Shown: in pieces, positions 36,637 through 45,984 of the stretch | Position numbering within the stretch: position 1 is the first letter of the stretch | Layout of the letters: each line of letters starts with the position of its first letter | Assembly (NCBI RefSeq): GCF_022288825.1 | Contig: NZ_JAKOOW010000026.1 | Location: 13,501-77,500, forward strand | Length of the DNA stretch: 64,000 nt | Direction of reading: 5' to 3' | Source of the DNA: Kingella pumchi | Lineage (GTDB): Bacteria > Pseudomonadota > Gammaproteobacteria > Burkholderiales > Neisseriaceae | Translations under genes and position numbers: made by a program | The notes under the pieces: generated by a model | Told to the model about the DNA's origin: nothing | Seen by the model: the letters and a program-made list of their open reading frames with translations, nothing else | The model's database searches: none

Positions 36637-37554
36637 ATGGCAAATGTTAAAGCAAACCGTCTGGCCAATTTCGAACTGCTGATTAAAGAAGCCGGCAGCA
36701 TTATCGAGCTGTCGCGCCGCGCCGGTTACAACAAACCGGCCTATCTTTATCAGGTTCACGCCCAGCGCGAAAAGGCCAACGGCACCACCATGCAGATCGG
36801 CAAACGCGTGGCGCAGCGCTTGGAAGAAGCCATGGGCAAACCCGCCGGCTGGATGGATCAGGACCACAGCGCCGCTGCCGGCGGCCGCCGCAAAACGCGC
36901 GCGGCCAAACCGGCAGCCGTTGCAGTAGAAGCCGGTGCCGCCGCTTCGCTGGGCGTGGAAACCGTTACCCTGGCCTTTACCGGCGCTTCGGGCATGCCCT
37001 ACGGCATCCGCCTGCTCGAATGCCTGCTGCAGGCCGGCAAAACCGTGTATCTGGTGTATTCGCAGGCTGCGCAGATGGTGGCGCAGCAGGAAATGGACTT
37101 TGATCTGCCTTCATCGCCGGCGGAAGCGCAAAAACTGCTGTGCAAGCACTTTAACGTTGCGCCGGAGCAGCTGCAGGTATTCGGCAAATACGAGTGGTTC
37201 GCCCCGATTGCTTCGGGCAACAGCGTGGCCGATGCGATGGTGGTCTGCCCCGCCAGCATGGGTACCGTTGCCGCCATCGCCTGCGGCACCGCCGACACCC
37301 TGCTCGAGCGTGCCGCCGATGTCTGCATCAAAGAAAAACGCCCGCTGGTGTTGGTGCCGCGCGAAGCGCCGTTTTCCGCGCTGCATCTGGAAAACCTGCT
37401 GAAACTCGCCAATTACGGCTGCACCGTGCTGCCGCCGTCTCCCGGCTTCTACACCAAACCGCAAAGCGTGGAAGACATGGTGGATTTCGTGGTCGGCCGC
37501 ATTCTCGACCAACTGCTGATTCCCCACAATCTCACGCCCAAATGGGGCGCATAA
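36637..37554 (+). CDS. ubiX: UbiX flavin prenyltransferase with an N-terminal helix-turn-helix-like domain
   Basis: UbiX makes prenylated FMN, the cofactor of the UbiD decarboxylase in ubiquinone synthesis. Residues about 108-300 are UbiX: LAFTGASGMPYGIRLLECLL, IASGNSVADAMVVCPASMGTVAAIACG, EKRPLVLVPREAPFSALHLENLLKL and GCTVLPPSPGFYTKP. Residues 1-80 (NRLANFELLIKEAGSIIELSRRAGYNKPAYLYQVHAQREK...IGKRVAQRLEEAMGKPAGWMD) look like a Cro/C1-type repressor domain, joined by an Ala/Lys/Arg-rich linker. Ordinary UbiX is about 190 residues; this has 305. The ribosome-binding site at 36621-36627 supports the long start. The role of the extra domain is unknown. Confidence 0.88.
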   Translation: MANVKANRLANFELLIKEAGSIIELSRRAGYNKPAYLYQVHAQREKANGTTMQIGKRVAQRLEEAMGKPAGWMDQDHSAAAGGRRKTRAAKPAAVAVEAGAAASLGVETVTLAFTGASGMPYGIRLLECLLQAGKTVYLVYSQAAQMVAQQEMDFDLPSSPAEAQKLLCKHFNVAPEQLQVFGKYEWFAPIASGNSVADAMVVCPASMGTVAAIACGTADTLLERAADVCIKEKRPLVLVPREAPFSALHLENLLKLANYGCTVLPPSPGFYTKPQSVEDMVDFVVGRILDQLLIPHNLTPKWGA

Positions 37555-37573
37555 AGCCCGTTTTCCCCTAAAT

Positions 37574-37618
37574 AAGGCAGCCTGAAAGCGGTTTTCCCGT
37601 TTTCAGGCTGCCTTTGCC
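37574..37618. terminator. DUS inverted-pair hairpin after the fusion gene
   Basis: AAGGCAGCCTGAAAGCGG and CGTTTTCAGGCTGCCTTT face each other across a short loop, followed by T-rich sequence. Confidence 0.7.
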
Positions 37619-37641
37619 CTTGCCTTTTTTATTTTCCTGAT

Positions 37642-38595
37642 ATGAGCTGCAAACTGATTCTGGCACCGATGCAGGGGCTGTGCGACCCCGTAATGCGCGA
37701 TTTGCTGACCCGCATCGGCGGCTACGACGAATGCGTGAGCGAATTCGTGCGCATCACCCACACCGTCCATTCCCGCCCCACCTGGCTTAGGCACGTTCCC
37801 GAAATCGCCAGCGGCAACCGCACCGCCGCCGGCACGCCCTGCACCGTGCAGATACTGGGCAGCGACGAAAACATGATGGCCGCCAACGCGCTGGAAGCCG
37901 TGCGCTTCGGCGCCGAGCGCATCGACGTCAATTTCGGCTGCCCCGCCCCCACCGTCAATAAGCACCAGGGCGGCGCCGTGCTGCTGAAAACGCCGCAGCA
38001 GGTGCACCGCATCGTCCGCACCCTGCGTGAGCGGCTGCCGGCGCACGTCGTGCTCAGCGCCAAAATGCGACTGGGCTACGACGACACTGCGCTGGCGCTG
38101 GAAAACGCCCAGGCCGTAGCCGAAGGCGGCGCCGCGCTGCTGACCGTCCACGCCCGCACCAAAGCGCAGGGTTACAACCCGCCCGCCGACTGGTCGTGGC
38201 TCAAACGCATCCGCGAGCACATCGCCATCCCCGTGGCCGCCAACGGCGACGTTTTCACCCTTGCCGACTATCTGGCCATCCGCGAGCAAAGCGGTTGCGA
38301 CATCGTTATGCTCGGCCGCGGTGCCGTCATCCGTCCCGATCTGGCGCGCCAAATAAAACGCCACGAAACTGGCGAACCTGTCGGTGAAGCCGGTTTCGAC
38401 AGCGAAATCCGCGGCTGGATCCGTCAGTTTTTCGCCCTGTGCGAAGCCAAAGAAGGCGAAGGCCGCTACGCTTCGGCGCGCTTAAAACAATGGCTGGGCA
38501 TGATGCGCCAGGCCTATCCCGAAGCGGAAGCGCTGTTTGCCATCGTGCGCCCGCTGAAAACCCATGCCGAAGTGCGCGCCGCCATTGCAGCCTGA
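37642..38595 (+). CDS. dusC: tRNA-dihydrouridine(16) synthase DusC
   Basis: This FMN enzyme reduces uridine 16 in tRNA. The 317-residue protein begins LILAPMQGLCDPVMRDLL and has the catalytic Cys100 in NFGCPAPTVNKHQGGA, the FMN phosphate segment VAANGDVF and LGRGAVIRPDL. These details fit the C subgroup. The stop is inside a DUS (Ile-Ala-Ala end). There is no clear ribosome-binding site; TTTTTATTTTCCTGAT precedes the ATG. Confidence 0.94.
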   Translation: MSCKLILAPMQGLCDPVMRDLLTRIGGYDECVSEFVRITHTVHSRPTWLRHVPEIASGNRTAAGTPCTVQILGSDENMMAANALEAVRFGAERIDVNFGCPAPTVNKHQGGAVLLKTPQQVHRIVRTLRERLPAHVVLSAKMRLGYDDTALALENAQAVAEGGAALLTVHARTKAQGYNPPADWSWLKRIREHIAIPVAANGDVFTLADYLAIREQSGCDIVMLGRGAVIRPDLARQIKRHETGEPVGEAGFDSEIRGWIRQFFALCEAKEGEGRYASARLKQWLGMMRQAYPEAEALFAIVRPLKTHAEVRAAIAA

Positions 38596-38689
38596 AAACG
38601 GTGCAGCCCGTTTTCAGGCTGCCAAGTTTTCAGGCTGCCAAAGTTTTCAGGCTGCCTGAACAGGCGGTCTGTTTGATTGAAGGAAAGTT

Positions 38690-39619
38690 ATGTCCCGTCC
38701 CTGCGTTTTGATTATCGGTGGCAGCGGTTTTATCGGCCGCCGCCTGGCTGCCGATCTGGCGGCCGAAAAGTGGCGCGTGATTATCGTCAGCCGCAGCCCG
38801 AACCGTGCGCGGCAGGCGGCGGGCGGGCAGTTTGAATATGTGTCGTCGCTCCGCCATCTGTACGACAGCATCCGCCCCGAGCTGGTGATCAATCTGGCCG
38901 GGGCTTCGGTGGGTGAAGGACACTGGACGCCAGAGCGCAAGCGGGAGCTGCTTGAGAGCCGCCTGCAGCCGACGCAGGCGCTGGCCGACTGGCTGCAGCG
39001 CTGCCCGCAGCCGCCCAAGCTGGTGATTCAGGCTTCGGCGGTCGGTTATTACGGCAACGGCTCGGCGGCAGGCTGGCCGCCGTGCGATGAAAACGCGCCG
39101 CCGCAGGATGTTTTCGTTTCCGATTTGTGCCGGCAGTGGGAAGCACTGTCGCAGCAGATGCACGAAACCAGCGGCGTGCCGGTGGCGGTTTGCCGTTTCG
39201 GCGTGGTGCTGGGGCAGGGTGGCGGCATTTTGCCGCAGCTGTTAAAACCGGTGTCTTTCTGCATCGGCCGCATCGGCAGCGGCCGCCAAGCGCTGCCGTG
39301 GATTCATTTGGACGACCTTTCTTTAGCACTGCGTTTTCTGGCGGCGCAGAACTTGGCGGGCTGGCAGGCGTTTAATCTGACCGCGCCGGCGGCCACCACC
39401 CAGCTGGATTTTGCCCGCGCCGCAGCGAAAATCCTGCGCCGCCCGCTGCTGTTTGCCGTGCCGCAAGGCCTGATGCGGCTGGCTTTGGGCGAGCAGGCCG
39501 ATTTGGTGCTCGACGGCCAGTTTGCCGAACCGCAGGCGCTGCGGCGGCTGGGCTTTGCTTTCCGTTTTGTCGATATTCAGGCTGCTTTGGCGGATTTGCT
39601 GCGCCGGCCTGCGCGCTGA
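38690..39619 (+). CDS. TIGR01777 family NAD-dependent epimerase-like protein
   Basis: The 309-residue protein is an extended short-chain reductase like E. coli YfcH. The nucleotide-binding motif is IIGGSGFIGRRLA, followed by NLAGASVGEGHWTPERKRELLESRL and QASAVGYYGN in the place of the usual YxxxK. The C-terminal DUF1731 segment is recognisable (PLLFAVPQGLMRLALGEQADLVLDGQ). The substrate is unknown. GAAGGAAAG lies before the ATG. Confidence 0.92.
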   Translation: MSRPCVLIIGGSGFIGRRLAADLAAEKWRVIIVSRSPNRARQAAGGQFEYVSSLRHLYDSIRPELVINLAGASVGEGHWTPERKRELLESRLQPTQALADWLQRCPQPPKLVIQASAVGYYGNGSAAGWPPCDENAPPQDVFVSDLCRQWEALSQQMHETSGVPVAVCRFGVVLGQGGGILPQLLKPVSFCIGRIGSGRQALPWIHLDDLSLALRFLAAQNLAGWQAFNLTAPAATTQLDFARAAAKILRRPLLFAVPQGLMRLALGEQADLVLDGQFAEPQALRRLGFAFRFVDIQAALADLLRRPAR

Positions 39620-39753
39620 CCCAGGCAGCCTGAAAACGGAACAAAGCTTTTCAGGCTGCTTTGGTGTTTTTCAGGCTGCCCGCACTCCAGCGCGCCGGCG
39701 AAATCGGGTAAAATGCCGCTCGTTTTTTTCCTTCACTTTTTTGAAAGACAGCC

Positions 39754-40788
39754 ATGAACGCTTCCCTGAGCTACCGCGACGCCGGTGTGGACATCGACGC
39801 CGGCGACCGTCTGGTCGAAAACATCAAACCCTTTGCCAAGCGCACACTGCGCCCCGAAGTGCTCGGCGGCCTGGGCGGCTTCGGCGCGCTGGTGGAAATC
39901 GGCAAAAACTACCGCAATCCGGTGCTGGTGTCCGGCACCGACGGCGTCGGCACCAAGCTCAAACTCGCTTTTGACTGGGATCTGCACGATACCGTCGGCA
40001 TCGATCTGGTGGCGATGAGCGTGAACGATATTCTGGTGCAGGGCGCCGAGCCGCTGTTTTTCCTGGATTATTTTGCCTGCGGCAAATTAGATGTCGATCG
40101 CGCCACCGCCGTGATCAAAGGCATCGCGCAAGGCTGCGAACAATCCGGCTGCGCCCTGATCGGCGGCGAAACCGCGGAAATGCCGGGCATGTATCCCGAG
40201 GGTGAGTATGATTTGGCGGGTTTTGCCGTCGGCGTGGTGGAAAAAGAGCGCATCATCAGCGGCCAAAACATCCGTGCGGGCGATGTGCTGCTCGGGCTGG
40301 CTTCCAACGGCGCCCATTCCAACGGCTACTCGCTGATCCGCAAAATCATCGACCGCGCCCAGCCCGACCTGGACGCCGAGTTTGACGGTGGCAAAACCCT
40401 GCGCCAAACCGTTATCGCGCCCACCCGCCTGTATGCCAAACCGCTGCTGGCGGCGATGAAGGAATTTGAAATCAAGGGAATGGCGCACATTACCGGCGGC
40501 GGCATCAGCGAAAACCTGCCGCGCGTGCTGCCGCAAAACTGCACCGCCCATGTCGATGCCAAATCGTGGGAAATGCCCAAGCTCTTCCAATGGCTGCAGA
40601 AAGAAGGCAATATCGCCGCCGCCGAAATGTACCGCACCTTCAACTGCGGCATCGGCATGATTGTCGTCGCCGCCCACGATAAGGCCGAAGTGCTGGCCGA
40701 TTTCCTGCGCCAACAGGGCGAAACCGTGTACCGTTTGGGCGAAATCCGCGAGCGCCAAGGCGACGAGCATCAAACCCACATCGCGTAA
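39754..40788 (+). CDS. purM: Phosphoribosylformylglycinamidine cyclo-ligase PurM
   Basis: PurM closes the imidazole ring in purine synthesis using ATP. It has 344 residues, with [14 protein letters not shown], the signature [15 protein letters not shown] at the N-terminus, [21 protein letters not shown] and [15 protein letters not shown]. It is a stand-alone gene here; purN is not adjacent. Confidence 0.97.
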   Translation: MNASLSYRDAGVDIDAGDRLVENIKPFAKRTLRPEVLGGLGGFGALVEIGKNYRNPVLVSGTDGVGTKLKLAFDWDLHDTVGIDLVAMSVNDILVQGAEPLFFLDYFACGKLDVDRATAVIKGIAQGCEQSGCALIGGETAEMPGMYPEGEYDLAGFAVGVVEKERIISGQNIRAGDVLLGLASNGAHSNGYSLIRKIIDRAQPDLDAEFDGGKTLRQTVIAPTRLYAKPLLAAMKEFEIKGMAHITGGGISENLPRVLPQNCTAHVDAKSWEMPKLFQWLQKEGNIAAAEMYRTFNCGIGMIVVAAHDKAEVLADFLRQQGETVYRLGEIRERQGDEHQTHIA

Positions 40789-40878
40789 AAGCAGCCTGAA
40801 AAACGCAAAGCAAAGCGGCACCGCGGCAAATGGCAGCGGTGCCGTTTGTTTTGCTTTACGGATCAGGTGGGGAATAAA

Positions 40879-40922
40879 AAAGCAGCCTGAAAACGGTTTT
40901 ACCATTTTCAGGCTGCTTTTTA
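40879..40922. terminator. DUS inverted-pair terminator between purM and exbD
   Basis: AAAAAGCAGCCTGAAAACGG and CCATTTTCAGGCTGCTTTTT form a nearly perfect stem with A and T runs on both sides, suiting the two convergent genes. Confidence 0.85.
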
Positions 40923-40933
40923 CGGCGGAAGGT

Positions 40934-41377
40934 TTATTTCTTTTCTTCCTGTTCGTCTTGGGTAACAAAGCCGATTTTGCTCAGCTTGGCTTCGCGGGCG
41001 GCATCGAGCACCTGCAGAACGTTGTCGTAAGCAACGCTTTTATCGGCGGAGATGCCGACGACGACATCGGGATCGGCCTTGGCCAGCTCGGCGAGCTTGG
41101 TTTTGACGGTATCCAAATCAACGCGGTTGGCCGAATCGGCACCGACATAATAGCCGCCGTCTTTATCGACGCTGATGATCACCGGTTTGGTGTCTTGCTT
41201 GGGCTTCTCTTCCTTGGCGCGCGAGGTGGTGGGCAGCTCGAGCGGGATGGAGTGCGTCAGCACCGGCATGGTGATCATAAACACAATCAGCAGCACCAAC
41301 ATTACGTCCACCAGCGGCGTAACGTTGATTTCCGCCATCGGCGCGCCTTCGTCGCCGTCGCTCATATTGAAAGCCAT
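40934..41377 (-). CDS. exbD: Biopolymer transport protein ExbD
   Basis: ExbD is part of the proton-driven motor that energises TonB. It has 147 residues, a short cytoplasmic start and one membrane helix with the key Asp in INVTPLVDVMLVLLIVFM, then a periplasmic domain. The start codon is four bases from the exbB stop, and the AAGGAG site lies inside the exbB end. Confidence 0.96.
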   Translation of the reverse strand: MAFNMSDGDEGAPMAEINVTPLVDVMLVLLIVFMITMPVLTHSIPLELPTTSRAKEEKPKQDTKPVIISVDKDGGYYVGADSANRVDLDTVKTKLAELAKADPDVVVGISADKSVAYDNVLQVLDAAREAKLSKIGFVTQDEQEEKK

Positions 41378-41381
41378 AGCC

Positions 41382-42047
41382 TTACTCCTTGCCGGGTTGG
41401 TTGATCAGCTGCACATGCAAATCGTGGCCGAAGTTGTGCAGTTCGCGGGAGAGTTTTTTGTTGCTGCGGGTAAAGGCGTTGAAAGCGAGTACGGCGGGAA
41501 TCGCGGCAAACAGGCCGATGGCGGTGGAAACCAGCGCTTCGCCGATGGGGCCGGCCACGGCGGCGATGCTCATCTGGCCGCTCTCGCCGATGTTGATCAG
41601 GGCGTGGTAGATGCCCCATACGGTACCGAGCAGGCCGACGAAGGGGGCGGTGGCGCCGATGGAAGCCAGTGCAGTCATGCCGTTGTCGTAGCGACCCATA
41701 ATCTGGGTGATGCTGTGGCGGATTTCACGCTCGAGAAACTCGTTTTTCGGCAGGCTGGCCGAGAGCATGGTGTTTTGCGCGGCATTGAAGCTGCGGTTGG
41801 CATCAATGGCGGCCAGGGTCAGCTCGCTGACCGGCGCATCGTTTTTCTTGGCCTGGGATTCGGCGCTGGCAATGCTGTCGGACGACCAAATGGCTTCGGA
41901 AGCGGTACGGTTGGCGCTTTTGGTGCTGATGCGTTTGATGACCTGCATCAGGATGACCACCCAGGAGATGATGCTCATCGCGATCATAATCACGAATACG
42001 CCGATCAGTACCGGATCGCCGCTTTGGAAAACGAGTGCTAAATTCAT
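41382..42047 (-). CDS. exbB: Biopolymer transport protein ExbB
   Basis: ExbB forms the pentameric channel of the TonB motor. The 221 residues have three membrane helices (about 12-34, 130-152 and 165-190) and the conserved LLGTVWGIYHALINIGESG and GPIGEALVSTAIGLFAAIPAVLAFN. It lies between tonB and exbD on the minus strand. Confidence 0.96.
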   Translation of the reverse strand: MNLALVFQSGDPVLIGVFVIMIAMSIISWVVILMQVIKRISTKSANRTASEAIWSSDSIASAESQAKKNDAPVSELTLAAIDANRSFNAAQNTMLSASLPKNEFLEREIRHSITQIMGRYDNGMTALASIGATAPFVGLLGTVWGIYHALINIGESGQMSIAAVAGPIGEALVSTAIGLFAAIPAVLAFNAFTRSNKKLSRELHNFGHDLHVQLINQPGKE

Positions 42048-42097
42048 AATGTTTGCCTTCTATTGGTAGAGTTGAAAAGGGTTCGTAAAACGCGGCT

Positions 42098-43120
42098 TCA
42101 GCTGATTCTGAAGTCGAAGGAGGTTTTGAACTTGGTGCGTACCGGAGAGCCGTCCACCTGTTTGGGGGCGTAGCGGGCTTTTTTCGCTGCGTTCAGGGCG
42201 GCATTGTCCAAGCGTTTGTGACCGCTGCTTTTGGTTACTCTGGCTGAAGAAACGCTGCCGTTGGCTTCAACGATCACTTCCAGCTTGACCGTGCCTTCTT
42301 CGCCTTCGTCTTGCGACATCGACGGATAAGGCGGGTTGGGCAGGCCGATGTAGCCGCCATCGACAATGCTGCCGCCGCCGGAGCGGCCGCTTTGTTTGTC
42401 GCCGTCGCCTTTGGCGCCTTTGCCGGTGCCGCCGACTTGGCCGCCGGTGCCGTTACCCGGGACTTTGCTGTTCGGGTCGGTTCCGCCGCCGCCACCGGGA
42501 ACGCCGTTGGCCGAGCGGTGGGGGCCGGCTGCGCCGCCAGCGCTTTGCGAAGTGCTGTTGGCGTTGCTGCCGGTAGAGTTGGCCGCAGTATTCTGGCTGG
42601 GCTTGGGCTGCTCGGCCGGTTTGGGCTGCGGTTTGGGCTCAGGCTTGGGTTCGGGTTTCGGCTCGGGTTTGGGTTCCGGCTTCGGCTCGGGCTTGGGCTC
42701 GGGTTTTTTCGGTGGCTCTTTCCGTTTTTCAGGCTGCCTTAAGTCCGCTTTGGCGTTGTCCTTTTCCACGGCCTTGATTTTCGGCTTTTCGACCGGCTTG
42801 GGCTCGGGCTTGGGTTTGGGCGGCTCGGGCTTGGGTTCTTCGGGCGGAGGTGGGGGAGGGGGCGGCGGTTCGCCGGCATCCAAAGGCGCTGGTGCGCCTT
42901 CCGCTGCCGGTTTGTCGTCGCCATCGGGCGTGCCCAGATCGACAAAAGTCATGTTGTCGACGGTTACCGGTTCGGGTTCTTGGTGCAAAAAGTACAGACC
43001 AAAAAAAAGCGCTACGTGAACCGACGTAACCACGACAAAAACGACAATGGCCGTGCCGTATTCCGGCTCGGGCTGAGAGTATCTTTTGAGCTTCATGGCA
43101 GCCATACTAATAGAAACCAT
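42098..43120 (-). CDS. tonB: TonB, energy transducer to outer-membrane receptors
   Basis: TonB spans the periplasm and delivers energy to TonB-dependent receptors. An N-terminal membrane anchor (about residues 23-42, TAIVVFVVVTSVHVALFFGL) is followed by a Pro-rich spacer with a Glu-Pro-Lys-Pro repeat array (about residues 140-185) and a Gly/Ser/Asn linker. The C-terminal TonB domain is recognisable (NPPYPSMSQDEGEEGTVKLEV to the end). Several in-frame starts are possible at 43120, 43105 and 43096; none has an ideal ribosome-binding site. At about 340 residues it is longer than most TonB proteins because of the spacer. Confidence 0.93.
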   Translation of the reverse strand: MVSISMAAMKLKRYSQPEPEYGTAIVVFVVVTSVHVALFFGLYFLHQEPEPVTVDNMTFVDLGTPDGDDKPAAEGAPAPLDAGEPPPPPPPPPEEPKPEPPKPKPEPKPVEKPKIKAVEKDNAKADLRQPEKRKEPPKKPEPKPEPKPEPKPEPKPEPKPEPKPQPKPAEQPKPSQNTAANSTGSNANSTSQSAGGAAGPHRSANGVPGGGGGTDPNSKVPGNGTGGQVGGTGKGAKGDGDKQSGRSGGGSIVDGGYIGLPNPPYPSMSQDEGEEGTVKLEVIVEANGSVSSARVTKSSGHKRLDNAALNAAKKARYAPKQVDGSPVRTKFKTSFDFRIS

Positions 43121-43135
43121 TCCTGTTTGCAATCA

Positions 43136-43200
43136 TAAATTTGCTGTTTTCGCATTGCTTCTTTGCAAATCATTACATTTAATTGCAATTATTTTTGGCT
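43136..43200 (-). promoter_or_regulatory. AT-rich tonB upstream region, possible iron regulator site
   Basis: This stretch is strikingly AT-rich for the window and includes ATTTAATTGCAATTATTTTT on the plus strand. It is where a Fur site would be expected, but no full consensus match is visible. Confidence 0.25.
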
Positions 43201-43264
43201 CGCTGCGGCGAGCCGGCGGTTTTTTGGGGTGTCGGCGCGTGGTTTTCAGACTGCCTGAGATTGC

Positions 43265-44776
43265 CTATTTCCACAGCAGCATCAGAAACAGAATCAGCGC
43301 GATCACCGCCAGCCAGAAGTTTTGCCGCTGCTGGCTTTTGATCAGGTGGACATAGGCGTTGCGCATTTCTTTCTGCCGCGCTTCATCGACCAGCGCGTTG
43401 ATTTTGCGCGGCAGCGAAGGCAGGATTTCCGCCCAGTCCGGCGCTTCGTTTTTCAGGTTGCGCAGCAGTGCCCTCGGGCCGACCTGGCGGTTCATCCAGC
43501 GCACCAAAAACGGTTTGGCGGTTGCCCACAGATCCAAATCGGGATCGAGCTGGCGCCCCAGGCCTTCGATATTGAGCAGGGTTTTTTGCAGCAGTACCAG
43601 CTGCGGCTGGATTTCCACATGAAAGCGGCGGCTGGTTTCAAACAGGCGCATCAGCACCAAACCAAAGGAAATCTGCGACAGCGGTTTGTTGAAAAAAGGC
43701 TCGCACACCGCGCGTACGGCGGCTTCGAGCTCTTCGGCACGGGTCTGTGGCGGTACCCAGCCCGATTCGATGTGGGCGGTGGCGACGCGGTGGTAGTCGC
43801 GGTTGAAAAAAGCCAGAAAATTGATGGCCAGATAGCGTTTGTCAAAATCGGTAAGGCTGCCGACGATGCCGAAATCCAGCGCCACATAGCGGCCGTCGGC
43901 TTTGACCAGAATATTGCCCGGATGCATGTCGGCGTGGAAAAAGCCGTCGCGGAAAACCTGGGTGAAGAAAATCTCCACGCCGTAGCGCGCCAGCTTTTTC
44001 AAATCAACGCCCTGCGCTTTCAGGCTGCCGATATCGGATACCGGTGTGCCTTCCATCCACTGCATGGTCATCACTTCGCGGCTGCAGTAGTCGAAATACA
44101 CTTTCGGCACCACCAGCATCTCGCTGCCGGCGAAGTTGCGGCCAAGCTGGCTGGCATTTGCCGCTTCGCGCATCAGGTCGAGTTCGTCGTGCAGGTATTT
44201 GTCGAACTCGGCGACCACTTCGCGCGGGCGCAGGCGTTTGCCGTCGGCAAAAAAACGCTCGACAAAGCCCGCCGCCAGCCGCATCAGCGCCAAATCCTGC
44301 TCGATTACCGGCTTCAGATTCGGCCGCAGCACTTTTACCGCCACGCTTTGGCCGTCAAACAGCTCGGCGCGGTGCACCTGCGCCACCGAGGCGCTGGCCA
44401 CCGGCGTGTCGTCGAAGCGGGCATAGATTTCCGCCAGCGGACGTCCCAACGAAGTTTCAATCTGGCGGCGCGACACTTCGGCGGCAAAGGGCGGGACTTT
44501 GTCCTGCAGCTTGGCCAATTCCTGCGCATAGGCCGGCGGCAGCAGGTCGGGGCGGGTGGAGAGCACCTGCCCCAGCTTGACGAAAATCGGCCCCAGACTC
44601 TCTAGCGCCAGCCGCAGCCGCACCGGCATCGGCTCGGCGGCAAAGCGTTTGGACTTGGGCAAAGCCAGCAGCAGCCGGCGCAGCCAGCCGGCGCGCACCA
44701 AGCCGGCCACCAGGTCGGAAAGGCCGTAGCGGTAGAAAGTCTTACCGATAACGGTAAAGCGGGAAAACCATTTCAT
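43265..44776 (-). CDS. ubiB: UbiB, protein kinase-like ubiquinone biosynthesis factor
   Basis: UbiB is an atypical kinase/ATPase needed for ubiquinone synthesis at the inner membrane. The 503-residue protein has the family KxGQ motif ([20 protein letters not shown]), the Ala-rich loop in [12 protein letters not shown], the catalytic [11 protein letters not shown] and the metal-binding DFGIVG. One or two C-terminal membrane helices end the protein ([16 protein letters not shown]). A TATAAT box lies just upstream on the minus strand (44815-44810). Confidence 0.96.
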   Translation of the reverse strand: MKWFSRFTVIGKTFYRYGLSDLVAGLVRAGWLRRLLLALPKSKRFAAEPMPVRLRLALESLGPIFVKLGQVLSTRPDLLPPAYAQELAKLQDKVPPFAAEVSRRQIETSLGRPLAEIYARFDDTPVASASVAQVHRAELFDGQSVAVKVLRPNLKPVIEQDLALMRLAAGFVERFFADGKRLRPREVVAEFDKYLHDELDLMREAANASQLGRNFAGSEMLVVPKVYFDYCSREVMTMQWMEGTPVSDIGSLKAQGVDLKKLARYGVEIFFTQVFRDGFFHADMHPGNILVKADGRYVALDFGIVGSLTDFDKRYLAINFLAFFNRDYHRVATAHIESGWVPPQTRAEELEAAVRAVCEPFFNKPLSQISFGLVLMRLFETSRRFHVEIQPQLVLLQKTLLNIEGLGRQLDPDLDLWATAKPFLVRWMNRQVGPRALLRNLKNEAPDWAEILPSLPRKINALVDEARQKEMRNAYVHLIKSQQRQNFWLAVIALILFLMLLWK

Positions 44777-44809
44777 AACACACCGTGCCGCAGCAGAAAC
44801 AAAGGCGCG

Positions 44810-44815
44810 ATTATA
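44810..44815 (-). promoter_or_regulatory. -10 box of ubiB
   Basis: The minus strand reads CGCTTCGCTATATAATCGCGCC, with TATAAT 34 bases before the start codon. The -35 region is weak. Confidence 0.5.
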
Positions 44816-44984
44816 TAGCGAAGCGGTCGTGCAGGCAGCCTGAATCGGACAGGGGCGCGGGCGGCGCCGTTTGCCCGCTAAGCAAGCAATGCCGGATTTT
44901 GCCCGCTGCCGCCGTTTGCGCTGCTTGGCTGCCGCTGCCGATACCGCTTGGTATTTTCGCGCTGCCCGTTGCGGCGCTTCGCTA

Positions 44985-44990
44985 TATAAT
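44985..44990 (+). promoter_or_regulatory. -10 box before the three-gene glycan locus
   Basis: CTTCGCTATATAATGCGCGG holds TATAAT, 52 bases before the ATG at 45042. This is the same context as at ubiB. Confidence 0.45.
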
Positions 44991-45041
44991 GCGCGGCTTT
45001 GCCGCCGGCCGTGCGGCAGCCTGAAAACCCTTTGCCAGCCG

Positions 45042-45878
45042 ATGAGCCACGCCTTTTTGATACTCTGCCACCGTCCGCCGCGCTATTGGCTGCGGCTGGC
45101 GCAGTCTGCGCCCGAGAGCCGTTTTTACCTGCATTACGATGCCAAAGCCGATTGGACTGAAGCCCGTGAGTTAGCGGCAGACTGCAGCAATGTGCGCTTT
45201 ACCGACAGGCGCATCGACGTGCGCTGGGCGGGTTTCAGCATGGTGGCGGCAACACTGGAGCTGCTGCGCTGCGCGCTGGCCGAGAGCGGCAACGAGTGGT
45301 TCCACCTGCTCAGCGGCAACTGCGTGCTGCTGGTGAAACTGCAAGAGCTGGCCACCCAATGCGCGGCTTTGCCGCCTGAAACCCTGCTGCTGGAGAGCGC
45401 GCCCAGCCGGCGCCTGAACTACCGCGTGCGTTTTGATACGCCGCATGCCGACCGCACATGGCAGCGCAGCCTGCGCGGCAAAATCCTGACCAAATATTTT
45501 CAGGCTGCCGACAGGCTGCTGCCCTGCCATGAGCCGGCGGCAGCCGGCAGCCAGTGGTTTTCCGCCGGCCGTGCCGCCGCGCAGATGCTGCTGACAGCGG
45601 CCGACGATGGGGCGCAGGATTTTTTCCGCCGCAAGCTGTGCCCGGACGAGCATTTTTTCCAATATCTCGCCGCCGCTCCGGCTTTGCAATCGCAGCTGAA
45701 CCATATCCGCGACAACCACCGCTACATCCGCTTTACCGGCAGCGGCAACCATCCGGCGCTGCTCGATGTGCCGCAGCTGCGCCAGGCGGCGGCAACGGGC
45801 AGCTGGTTTGCCCGCAAGGCCGACGACGAAACCGCGCTGGCCTTTTGGCGCGAACAAACGGCTGCACAGGCAGCCTGA
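45042..45878 (+). CDS. Core-2/I-branching-type N-acetylglucosaminyltransferase family protein
   Basis: The start is taken as the ATG at 45042 ([21 protein letters not shown]); upstream in-frame sequence is AT/GC-unremarkable and DUS-containing. The 278-residue protein resembles GT14 enzymes: ILCHRP at the start, the [10 protein letters not shown] and [18 protein letters not shown] segments, [11 protein letters not shown], and a late [16 protein letters not shown]. It probably adds a beta-1,6-linked sugar to an exported glycan. The stop lies in a DUS (Gln-Ala-Ala end). The donor and acceptor are not known. Confidence 0.85.
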   Translation: MSHAFLILCHRPPRYWLRLAQSAPESRFYLHYDAKADWTEARELAADCSNVRFTDRRIDVRWAGFSMVAATLELLRCALAESGNEWFHLLSGNCVLLVKLQELATQCAALPPETLLLESAPSRRLNYRVRFDTPHADRTWQRSLRGKILTKYFQAADRLLPCHEPAAAGSQWFSAGRAAAQMLLTAADDGAQDFFRRKLCPDEHFFQYLAAAPALQSQLNHIRDNHRYIRFTGSGNHPALLDVPQLRQAAATGSWFARKADDETALAFWREQTAAQAA

Positions 45879-45984
45879 AAAGCCTTGCCGTTGTGTGCTG
45901 CAAACAGACTGTTTTTCAGGCTGCCTGAATGCGCAGGCAGCCTGAAAAGTGTTTTATCCCGTTTTGACTGACTGCCAGTAAGCC

